From NCBI RefSeq assembly GCF_030687835.1, contig NZ_CP117449.1:2666001-2730000 (forward strand): DNA of 64,000 bases, read 5' to 3'. Position numbers and translations under genes: made by a program. Below are positions 35,606 to 43,285 of this stretch, piece by piece. The notes beneath the pieces were generated by a model. The model was not told the origin of the DNA and made no database searches. It saw only the letters and a program-made list of their open reading frames with translations. The stretch's first letter is position 1; every line of letters starts with the position of its first letter. Origin of the DNA: Pseudomonas hefeiensis. Its GTDB lineage: Bacteria > Pseudomonadota > Gammaproteobacteria > Pseudomonadales > Pseudomonadaceae.

Positions 35606-36079
35606 ATGAACGCCTTGCAGCGTGGCTTTACCTTGATCGAAGTCGTGGTGACGCTGGCCCTGATCAGCCTGCTGGCGGGCATGGCCGCGCCTCTTACCGA
35701 AACCGTGGTGCGCCGGGGCAAAGAACAGGAATTGCGCACGGCGCTGTATCAGATCCGCGACGCCATCGACGCCTACAAACGCGCATTCGACGCCGGTTAT
35801 ATCGAAAAGTCGCTCAACAGCAGTGGCTATCCACCGAACCTGCACGTGCTGGTGGAAGGCGTGCGTGATGTGCGCAGCACCAAAGGTGCCAAGTTCTACT
35901 TTTTACGGCGTGTGCCGCATGACCCGCTGACGCCGGTCAAACGTGACGACGACGGTGGTTGGGGCTTGCGCTCTTACGACAGCACGGCTCAGAACCCGCG
36001 GGAGGGCGAAGACGTCTTTGACGTTTACTCCCATGCGCGCGGCAAGGGTCTCAACGGCATCGCCTACCGAGAGTGGTGA
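35606..36079 (+). CDS. Pseudopilin (GspG-like)
   Basis: 157 aa. Prepilin site RG|FTLIEVVVTLALISLLAG with Glu at +5, then a helix and a body with DAIDAYKRAFDAGYI and RRVPHDPLTPVKRDDDGGW. ATG 35606 is preferred over TTG 35600. It follows the secretin by 2 bp. It lacks the calcium loop of GspG and is more likely a minor or system-specific pseudopilin. Confidence 0.85.
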   Translation: MNALQRGFTLIEVVVTLALISLLAGMAAPLTETVVRRGKEQELRTALYQIRDAIDAYKRAFDAGYIEKSLNSSGYPPNLHVLVEGVRDVRSTKGAKFYFLRRVPHDPLTPVKRDDDGGWGLRSYDSTAQNPREGEDVFDVYSHARGKGLNGIAYREW

Positions 36080-36083
36080 AATC

Positions 36084-36458
36084 ATGCATCGGGAGAAGGG
36101 TTTTACCCTGCTGGAACTGATGGTGGTCATGGCAATCATCGCGACCCTGATGACCATCGCCTTGCCGCGTTATTTCAACAGCCTCGAGGCCTCGAAAGAA
36201 ACCACACTGCGCCAGAGTTTGTCGGCCATGCGCGAAGCCCTGGATCACTACTACGGCGACACCGGGCGCTATCCCGATTCCCTGGAGCAACTGGTGGAGC
36301 AGCGCTACTTGCGCAACCCGCCGATGGACCCGATCTCCGAACGCAAGGACCTCTGGGTTCTGGTCGCGCCGCCGGATGGCGTACCAGGCGGGGTTGCCGA
36401 TATCAAAAGCGGTGCCGCAGGGAGGGCGCGTGATGGCAGCCTTTATTCCGAGTGGTAA
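36084..36458 (+). CDS. Pseudopilin (GspG-like, short)
   Basis: 124 aa. KG|FTLLELMVVMAIIATLMTIALPRYF with Glu at +5, then LRQSLSAMREALDHYYGDTGRYPDSLEQLVEQRYLRNPPMDPIS, the ordinary pseudopilin plan. Four bases after the previous pseudopilin. Confidence 0.87.
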   Translation: MHREKGFTLLELMVVMAIIATLMTIALPRYFNSLEASKETTLRQSLSAMREALDHYYGDTGRYPDSLEQLVEQRYLRNPPMDPISERKDLWVLVAPPDGVPGGVADIKSGAAGRARDGSLYSEW

Positions 36459-36972
36459 GCCCGCCAGCGAGGCCGGGTTCACTTACCTGGGCGTGTTGTT
36501 TCTGATCATGTTGATTGGCATGGGCCTGGCCAGCGCCGGTGAGCTGTGGTCAACCGCCTCACGCCGCGATCGCGAACGTCAGTTGCTGTGGGTCGGTACT
36601 CAATACGCCCAGGCATTGCGCAGTTATTACCGCAGTTCGCCGGGGCTGGCGCAGTACCCGAAAGAGCTTGAAGACCTGTTGCAGGACGAGCGTTTTCCAA
36701 CGCCTAAACATCATATTCGCCAGCTGTACCCCGACCCGATTGGTGGCGGTGAATGGACCTTGATGCGCGGTTTCGATGGGCGCATCACTGGCCTCAGCAG
36801 TCCTGCCACGGACCTGCCGCTCAAGCAGTCGGATTTTCCCAGCCAGTGGTCGGACTTCACCGGCATGACGAGCTACAAGGACTGGCAGTTCGTGGCCGAG
36901 AAAGCCTTCCTCGATGGTGCCTCGGGTCCGGTGAAAAGCCAGTCCGGATCGCCTCAGGCAGTGTCGCCATGA
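36433..36972 (+). CDS. Divergent pseudopilin-like protein without Glu5
   Basis: 179 aa. A prepilin-like cut site AG|FTYLGVLFLIMLIGMGLASAGELW, but position +5 is Gly, not Glu. Loss of Glu5 is a trait of tip pseudopilins such as GspK. The body (SYYRSSPGLAQYPKELEDLLQDERFPTPKHHIRQLYPDP) is typical of this family in MSHA/T2SS clusters. ATG 36433 follows GGGAGGG; the gene overlaps the previous one by 26 bp. Confidence 0.75.
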   Translation: MAAFIPSGKPASEAGFTYLGVLFLIMLIGMGLASAGELWSTASRRDRERQLLWVGTQYAQALRSYYRSSPGLAQYPKELEDLLQDERFPTPKHHIRQLYPDPIGGGEWTLMRGFDGRITGLSSPATDLPLKQSDFPSQWSDFTGMTSYKDWQFVAEKAFLDGASGPVKSQSGSPQAVSP

Positions 36973-37361
36973 ACCGCCCATGGCTGTCGGCCCTGATCCT
37001 CGGGTGTGTGGCGATGTTCGTGAACGCTAGCGAGGAGGACGAAATGAAGGGCTTTATCGTCGATGACACCATCTCGCACATCGGCCACGACTTTTACTAC
37101 TCGTTCAGTGAACGCCTGCGCGCCACCAGCCCGATGGATTTCAACCTGGTAGTACGCGAACGACCTTCGGCACGCTGGGGCAGCCTGGTGACCGTGGAAT
37201 ATCAGGAGCGACTGGTTTATCGGCGCTTCCTGCCACCGAACACCGTGGAACTCAAGGCCGAGGCCTATGACGCCGCCGACTGGGTTCGCAGACAGATTGT
37301 CCAGCACAAACTGGAAGCCTTGTTGCAGGACACCACGGACCTTGAGAGGGACGAATTATGA
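36969..37361 (+). CDS. csgE: Curli assembly chaperone CsgE
   Basis: 130 aa. Signal peptide ending near FVNASEE, then KGFIVDDTISHIGHDFYYSFSERL and LVVRERPSARWGSLVTVEYQ, the CsgE signature. It caps the CsgG pore and gates curlin export. ATG overlaps the stop of the pseudopilin gene, so curli export genes are translationally coupled to the secretion machine here. Confidence 0.92.
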   Translation: MNRPWLSALILGCVAMFVNASEEDEMKGFIVDDTISHIGHDFYYSFSERLRATSPMDFNLVVRERPSARWGSLVTVEYQERLVYRRFLPPNTVELKAEAYDAADWVRRQIVQHKLEALLQDTTDLERDEL

Positions 37362-37777
37362 AAACGAAAACTGTCTCACGGAACCTCGGGCTCTGGTTGA
37401 TCGGGCTGGGAAGTTGCAGCCTGGTGCAGGCCACAGAGCTGGTTTACACGCCCATCAACCCCTCGTTCGGCGGCAACCCGTTGAACGGCACCTGGTTGCT
37501 GAACAACGCTCAGTCGCAAAATGACTACGACGATCCAGACTTGAAAAACCGCACGTCGGTGGCCGGGGCTTCGGCGCTCGAACGCTTCACCAGCCAGTTG
37601 CAATCGCGACTGCTGGGGCAGTTGCTGGACAACATTTCCACAGGCAACACAGGGAGCCTGTCCACCGACGCTTTTATCGTCAATGTCGTCGACGACTCCG
37701 GAGCACTGACCATTGAAGTGACCGACCGAGCAACCGGTGAAATTTCGGAAATCCAGGTGAATGGGCTCGCCCCTTGA
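37358..37777 (+). CDS. csgF: Curli assembly protein CsgF
   Basis: 139 aa. Signal peptide ending at LVQATEL, then VYTPINPSFGGNPLNGTWLLNNAQSQN, the strongly conserved CsgF N-terminus that plugs into CsgG. It links curlin export with nucleation at the cell surface. Overlaps csgE by 4 bp. Confidence 0.94.
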   Translation: MKTKTVSRNLGLWLIGLGSCSLVQATELVYTPINPSFGGNPLNGTWLLNNAQSQNDYDDPDLKNRTSVAGASALERFTSQLQSRLLGQLLDNISTGNTGSLSTDAFIVNVVDDSGALTIEVTDRATGEISEIQVNGLAP

Positions 37778-37807
37778 CGGGGATCGGGTCGATGGGGAGA
37801 GACGGAC

Positions 37808-38674
37808 ATGAAAAAAATAATAACGCTGGGGCTGATGTTGGCGGCGTTGCAAGGGTGTAGCTTGCGCGAGCCTGTGGGCGCCGAGCAGGACACTGAAGCA
37901 CCGACTCTGACACCTCGGGCTTCGACCTATTACGATTTGATCAACATGCCACGACCCAAGGGCCGGTTGATGGCGGTGGTGTACGGCTTCCGGGATCAGA
38001 CCGGGCAGTACAAACCGACCCCGGCCAGTTCGTTTTCGACCAGCGTGACCCAGGGCGCGGCGAGCATGTTGATGGATGCGTTGCAGGCCAGCGGCTGGTT
38101 TGTGGTGCTAGAGCGTGAAGGACTGCAGAACCTGCTGACCGAGCGCAAGATCATTCGCGCTTCGCAGAAAAAGCCCAATACGCCAGTGAATATTCAGGGT
38201 GAACTGCCACCGTTGCAGGCGGCGAACCTGATGCTGGAGGGTGGGATCATTGCCTATGACACCAACGTGCGCAGTGGCGGGGAAGGGGCGCGGTACCTGG
38301 GGATCGATATTTCCCGGGAGTATCGGGTGGATCAGGTGTCAGTGAACCTTCGTGCGGTGGATGTACGCAGTGGGCAGGTGCTGGCGAATGTGATGACCAG
38401 CAAGACGATTTACTCGGTGGCCCGCAGTGCCGGGGTGTTCAAGTTTATCGAGTTCAAAAAGTTGCTTGAGGCTGAGGTCGGGTACACCACGAACGAGCCG
38501 GCACAGTTGTGTGTGTTGTCGGCGATCGAGGCGGCCGTGGGGCATCTTTTGGCCCAGGGAATCGAGCGGCATCTGTGGCAGGTGGCGGGGGATAACTCTT
38601 CACCTGATAACAATGCGACGCTGGATCGCTACCTGACTCAGAGCAAGGTTGTGCCTGAGGATGCGCAAGAGTGA
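37808..38674 (+). CDS. csgG: Curli secretion pore lipoprotein CsgG
   Basis: 288 aa. Lipobox LQGC, with Cys at 17, then the CsgG pattern MAVVYGFRDQTGQYKP, SSFSTSVTQGAASMLMDALQASGWFVVLEREGLQNLLTERKIIRA, LEGGIIAYDTNVRSGG and YSVARSAGVFKFIEFKKLLEAEVGYTTNEPAQLCV. It forms the nonameric outer-membrane pore for curlin. Last gene of the long operon, before a two-way terminator. Confidence 0.95.
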   Translation: MKKIITLGLMLAALQGCSLREPVGAEQDTEAPTLTPRASTYYDLINMPRPKGRLMAVVYGFRDQTGQYKPTPASSFSTSVTQGAASMLMDALQASGWFVVLEREGLQNLLTERKIIRASQKKPNTPVNIQGELPPLQAANLMLEGGIIAYDTNVRSGGEGARYLGIDISREYRVDQVSVNLRAVDVRSGQVLANVMTSKTIYSVARSAGVFKFIEFKKLLEAEVGYTTNEPAQLCVLSAIEAAVGHLLAQGIERHLWQVAGDNSSPDNNATLDRYLTQSKVVPEDAQE

Positions 38675-38957
38675 ACCGAGACGGCCTTTGACCTGGGTTC
38701 GAGCCTTCAGGTCTGCCGGGTTTTCCGTTTACCCCGGGTTCCGAACCGCCTGGAACTGCCCCCCTTCGCTTGGAACCGAATGAAGCAGTCTTAACTCCAA
38801 GACGCAGAGTGTCGGTGAGCACGGCTGCCGGGTTTGGATCTGCTCCGTAACCTCGCGCGAGCATGCTTTCTCGCCACAGTACGCGTTCATCAGGTCGACC
38901 GCGGGATCGTTCCAATGATGACCGCTTCAAGCTAGACACATCTCCATCAGGCAAAAA
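38675..38957. other. Gap between csgG and the terminator; nothing recognised
   Basis: About 280 bases with no convincing reading frame, RNA or promoter. It ends in the terminator at 38958. Confidence 0.5.
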
Positions 38958-38991
38958 AAAACCGCGACCCATCCCCGAGGGCCGCGGTTTT
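38958..38991. terminator. Two-way terminator between csgG and csgA
   Basis: A CCGCG-CCC / GGG-CGCGG stem with one mismatch is flanked by an A-run on the left and TTTT on the right. It can end transcription from both converging operons. Confidence 0.8.
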
Positions 38992-39004
38992 CTTTGCCTT
39001 GCGA

Positions 39005-40453
39005 TTACTGCTGCAGCACCGTCGCCAGGTTGTCAGCACCCATCTGTTGAATCGTTGCCGTCTGGGTCACGCCACTCTGATCGACACTGGCCGTGTTGCC
39101 GGTACCACCTTGCGTCACATACGCCACGTTCATGGTGTCGGCCTGTTTGACGGTGATCATGTTGTCGCTGCCATACAGCTGTGTGGTGAACGCCTGGTTG
39201 CCCGTGCCGGACTGGTCGAACTCGGTGGTGTTGCCGGTGCCGTTGGTGGTGCCCTGAGCCAGGTTGGTGGTGCCGCGCTGGTCGGCGATCAGGATGTTGT
39301 CACTGCCGTTCTGGTCGAAGTACAGCTCGTTGTAAGAGTCGGCCTGGCTGATTGTGGTTTTGTTGCCAGTGCCGGACTGGTTGGTGGTCATGATGTGCCC
39401 GGCGCCATCCTGTGTGAAGCTGGCGATGTTGCCGTTGCCCGCCTGGGTGACGGTCGCACGCTGATTGCTGCCGAATTGACCGCCCAGTTGCGGACCTTTC
39501 CAGTTACTGGCGTAGACCTTGTTTTCGGTTCCCTCGGAGGTGGCGTTCAGCACATGGCTGTCGCCGCTCTGGTAGGTGAAGTGCACGTTGCCGGTGCCTT
39601 GCTGGTACAGCGCAAGCACCGAGCCGACCGAGTCGAACTGATCGGCGTAGATGGCATTGACGTCGCCGACTTGCAGGACCTGGGCGTTGTTGTTTGCGCC
39701 GAAGCTCTGGTCGACCACGGTTTCGTTGGTTTGCCCGTACTGGTTGACGGTGGCTTCGCTGGCGGTTTGCCCACCTTGCCAGACTTCACTGGCGTTGAAG
39801 TCGCCGTACTGGTTGATGGTCATGATGCCGCCGTTGCCGTCGCGCTGGTCGCCATAGGCATAGTTGCCTTCGCCGGACTGGTTGATGCCGATCTCGCCGC
39901 CCATTTGCGCGATCTGTTCGGCGGTGCCGTAGTTGGCGGTGCCGGACTGGATGACCGTCGCGTTGTTGGCGATGCCCGGTTGAATCTGCTCGATATTGGC
40001 CTCGTTGGCGTCACCGACCTGGAAGGTCTGGCCTTTGGTGGCTTCCTGGCTTTCCTGATAGATGAACGAGAAGTTACCGCTGCCCTGCTGCTGTTGCAGC
40101 GCCTGGTTTTCACCCAGTCCGATCGACTGGCTGGCATGGCTGATGTTGAAAGTGCCGACCTGTGCCTGGACGATGGTGCTGCCGTTTTCGAACAGTTGCT
40201 CACCGTATCCGGCGTTGAAGTCGCCCACCTGATCCTGGGTGATGGTGCCGGTGGCGGTGTCCTGCACCGCCATGGCATCGTTACCCTGACCGAGTTGCTG
40301 TTGGGTTGCGGTACTGAACGGGGCCGCGGTCTGTTTCACTTCGGCAATGTTGGCGGTGCCAACTTGGGCCTGGGTGGAAACGCTGTCGTCGGCCAGTGCC
40401 TGGGCACTGATGATGACCAGTATGGCGGCGGTGAGGGGCGTCAGTTTGAACAT
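39005..40453 (-). CDS. csgA: Long curlin-repeat amyloid protein (CsgA-like)
   Basis: 482 aa. Signal peptide ending at SAQALADD, then about 20 tandem curlin-like units of 20-23 residues with the pattern Q-x-G-x-x-N-x-A-x-x-x-Q, for example QVGTANIAEVKQ, QSGTGNKTTISQ and QGGTGNTASVDQ. E. coli CsgA is 151 residues with five repeats, so this is about three times longer. It should be exported by CsgEFG and form amyloid fibres. It is downstream of csgB in a leftward operon. Confidence 0.88.
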   Translation of the reverse strand: MFKLTPLTAAILVIISAQALADDSVSTQAQVGTANIAEVKQTAAPFSTATQQQLGQGNDAMAVQDTATGTITQDQVGDFNAGYGEQLFENGSTIVQAQVGTFNISHASQSIGLGENQALQQQQGSGNFSFIYQESQEATKGQTFQVGDANEANIEQIQPGIANNATVIQSGTANYGTAEQIAQMGGEIGINQSGEGNYAYGDQRDGNGGIMTINQYGDFNASEVWQGGQTASEATVNQYGQTNETVVDQSFGANNNAQVLQVGDVNAIYADQFDSVGSVLALYQQGTGNVHFTYQSGDSHVLNATSEGTENKVYASNWKGPQLGGQFGSNQRATVTQAGNGNIASFTQDGAGHIMTTNQSGTGNKTTISQADSYNELYFDQNGSDNILIADQRGTTNLAQGTTNGTGNTTEFDQSGTGNQAFTTQLYGSDNMITVKQADTMNVAYVTQGGTGNTASVDQSGVTQTATIQQMGADNLATVLQQ

Positions 40454-40480
40454 GATGAAACCTCCAAGTGCTGCAGTGCT

Positions 40481-40942
40481 TTAACGATATTGTTTGACCG
40501 AAACGCTCATGCCATTTCCCGACTGGGTTACGGCGCTTGAAAGCCCCGTACCGGCCTGGTCGATGCGGGCGTCGTTGTTATTGCCGTTCTGGGAAATCTG
40601 CGCGCGGTTGTGGCTGCCGTTCTGCGTGATTGAGGCGGCGTTGCCGGAGCCTTGCTGGGTGATCATCGCCATGAGGTCGCTGCCTTGTTGCAGGATCCAG
40701 GCTTCCTGATGACTGCCCGACTGGACGATGGTGCCGAGCAACGACTGGCCGTTCTGTTGCACCAACGCCACGTTGGCTTGGCCGTTCTGGTCGATTAACG
40801 CGTGCTGGCCAACCAGTGGAGGCAACTCGCCGAGGTCGGCGGAGGGTGCCAGGTCGTCGTTCTCCATCAAATCGTCGGCGCGCACGCCTGCACTGCTGCA
40901 AAGCAGAAGCAGGCAGAGCAGGGCGGTGGTCGACGTTTTCAT
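40481..40942 (-). CDS. csgB: Curlin nucleator CsgB-like protein
   Basis: 153 aa. Signal peptide ending near AGVRADD, an acidic stretch (ENDDLAPSADLGELPP), then about five curlin repeats (QNGQANVALVQQ, QQGSGNAASITQN, QNGSHNRAQISQN, QNGNNNDARIDQ) and a basic end KQYR. Length and order before csgA suit CsgB, the surface nucleator. ATG 40942 follows AGGA; the longer frame to 40978 runs into the upstream hairpin. Confidence 0.85.
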   Translation of the reverse strand: MKTSTTALLCLLLLCSSAGVRADDLMENDDLAPSADLGELPPLVGQHALIDQNGQANVALVQQNGQSLLGTIVQSGSHQEAWILQQGSDLMAMITQQGSGNAASITQNGSHNRAQISQNGNNNDARIDQAGTGLSSAVTQSGNGMSVSVKQYR

Positions 40943-40967
40943 GGTGATGTCCTGTGGGGAGAGGCCG

Positions 40968-40996
40968 GCCCCACCCACCGAATCGGCGGGTGGGGC
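40968..40996 (-). terminator. Strong hairpin between a secreted-protein gene and csgB
   Basis: GCCCCACCC pairs with GGGTGGGGC, with a short inner CCG/CGG stem. There is no T-run. It may raise csgBA mRNA levels relative to the upstream genes by stabilising the processed ends. Confidence 0.5.
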
Positions 40997-41002
40997 GAGG
41001 GC

Positions 41003-43250
41003 TCAGTTGGAGGTGACCGTCACGGTGCGCACGGTGCCTTGGGACGAGCGGATGGTTGCCGTCGGATTAGCGGACGGGATCACCGTGGTGCTGTTGTTCA
41101 CCGACAACCTCCAGCGACCGGTCACTGGCACGGTGGTGCTGCCCAGCGTTACCAACCCGGTCGGGGTGGTGACCTGCACGGTGATGGTGTTGCCGGTGAT
41201 CACCGATGAGGTGCCCGCAAAGTCCCAGGTGAAGCGGTTATTGGAGCGGGCCGATACAGCAGCCGTAGTCACGGTGAAGGTTTCCGCGGCAGGCCGTGGC
41301 GAGACTTGCACCGTGACCGTCGCCGGTGTCGACTGGGCGCCGAAGCTGTCCCGGGCGATGTAGGTGAAGGTCGTGGTGAAGGCCGTAGTGACCGTGGCCG
41401 GTGGGTTGTAGGTGATGACGGTGCCGTCGGTCGTGACGGTGCCGCGACCGGCTGTCGGTTGGGTCAGGCTGGCGACGGCGAGCGGCACGTTGCCTTCCGG
41501 ATCGGTGTCGTTGGCCAGTACGTTGATCGATATCGACACGCCCAGGGTTGCGATGCTGTCGGCGACGGCCACCGGAGACTGGTTAGGCGTCACGGTGATG
41601 GTCACGGTCGCCGGAGCGGTCGAAGCCAGGCCTTTGACGTCCTGAGCCTTGTAGGTGAAGGTCGTTGTCAGCGGTGCATTGACCACGGCAGGCGGGGTGT
41701 AGACCACCGACGTCGTACCGCTCAATGCTACGGTGCCTTGCCCGGCCGCCGGCTGGGTCAGCGCAGTGATGCCTCAGCGGCGTGTCGCCGTCGGGGTCAC
41801 TGTCGTTGGCCAGCAGGTTGAGGGTCAGCGGCACACCGAAGCTGGTGCTGCCGGTGTCGGCGACCGAGAGCGGCGCCTGGTTCTCACCGTTTTCCGGAGC
41901 AGTCCCGACCACCACAACAGGCTCGGTGTCACTGCCGCCGGAGGCGGATTTGACCGTGACGCTAGCCGGTGGCTGAGTCAGGTCGGCAATGGTCAGTTGT
42001 TGCAGGGTGCCGGATTTCGACAGACGTCCGTAACCCTGCACGACCATGTCTGGCACTGCCACTTCGTCGGACGAGGTGGCCTCGATCAGCAGGCTGTTAT
42101 TGCTCCAGTTGTAGCGAGCGGTCTGAACTTTCACTACGTCGGTGACCTTGCTCGATACTGCCGTCGGCCGGGTGGTGCTGGCCGGGTTGGTGGCGGTGAC
42201 CACCACCACCGAAGGCACGGTGGAGCCCGTCAGGCGCTGGCCGAAGAACTGGCCATTGTTGTCGCCGAGCATGTTGGTCAGGCAAGGGGTCTGCGGTGGT
42301 CCGGGCACAAGGGCCACGGTTTCACGAAAGCACAGGCTGGAGCCGTTGGTCGAATTGCCAAACACTTCGACCCGCGTACTGCTGGTGCCTGGGCCTGACG
42401 AAGTGCGGCGGTAGGTGGCGCGGCCGATTTCCACCGGGGTTTGCGCACGGTTGTCGAGGACTTTGCCGGACACGGTAAAGAGGGTGGTCTGGATGGTCCC
42501 GGCAGGGCCCTGCACACGCAGGAAGTTGTTATTGAACGGGCTGCCGGTGACTGCTTCGGTAAGGTTCGGATCGCCGACGTAAGTCTCGATGGAACCGGTG
42601 TCCGGGTTCACTTCGGTGTAGGGGCCGTTGACGCTGCGCAGGAAGGGCCCGATTTCCCCGTTGAGGGCACCCGAGAAATTGCCCGGTGCGCCAATGCCGA
42701 TGTCGCGAGTGATGTTGATCGCCCGACGGCCCGGCGTGGTGACGTTGACCGTTTCCACCCCGTACGGGTGGGTGATGGTGTAGGTCCCGGCGACAGGCAC
42801 GTTCACCCGCAGACGAATCCGCGCGAAGCTTGCCTGATCGCCGTCGACAGGGTTTTCCGCGGCGAAGGCCGCTTCGATCCCGGCCACATAAGCGTCGACG
42901 CCATAGCCGCCGACATCGGCGATAGTGGTTTCGGCGAGGAACCAGAACGTTTCCGGTGGCCAGTTATCCGGAAATACCATCGGCTGGGTGTCGTCGTAAA
43001 CCCCGGGTTCCGGATTGAGGATGCACATGTAGGATGGCGCCCCCGGTGCGCCAGGCGCCCGTGAGCTGGTCGCCCGCGACTGGCACAGCTCCAGTGACAG
43101 CAGATTGTTGTCCTGATACCACATCGGGAATTTCCCGGTGGCGAAGGTGTAGGGGCCGGGGTCGACGGCATTGAGCTGCGCGAAAGCGCTGCCGGACAGC
43201 GATAGAGTCAGTCCCAGGGCGTTGAGCGCCAGGCGTGGCAATTTGTTCAT
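41003..43250 (-). pseudogene. Large secreted Ig-repeat protein, interrupted by a 1-bp frameshift
   Basis: About 748 aa if read through. Signal peptide ending at GSAFAQLN, then a 200-residue domain shared with the next gene (WYQDNN, SYMC, GVYDDTQPMVFP, ITHPYGVE, IGPFLRSVNGPYTE, VGDPNLTEAVTGSPFNNNF). Two cadherin/VCBS-like Ig repeats follow (NLLANDSDPDGDTPL and NVLANDTDPEGNVPL), then a short C-terminal domain. The frame breaks at about 41772 (CC); removing one base gives DTPLSITALTQPAAGQGTV, matching the second repeat's TQPTAGRGTV. It is either a real frameshift or a sequencing slip. It lies in the curlin operon, so a matrix or adhesin role is likely. Confidence 0.8.
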
Positions 43251-43285
43251 GATGCCTCCTGATGAGGATCTGGGCATGAGTGCGT

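Noticed and set aside
40471..40481. fap-type functional amyloid operon
   Set aside because: The repeats are of curlin type and csgEFG are present; no FapA-F proteins are seen.
39005..40942. CRISPR-like or tandem DNA repeats in the curlin genes
   Set aside because: The periodicity is at protein level (curlin repeats); the DNA units are not identical and have no spacer pattern.
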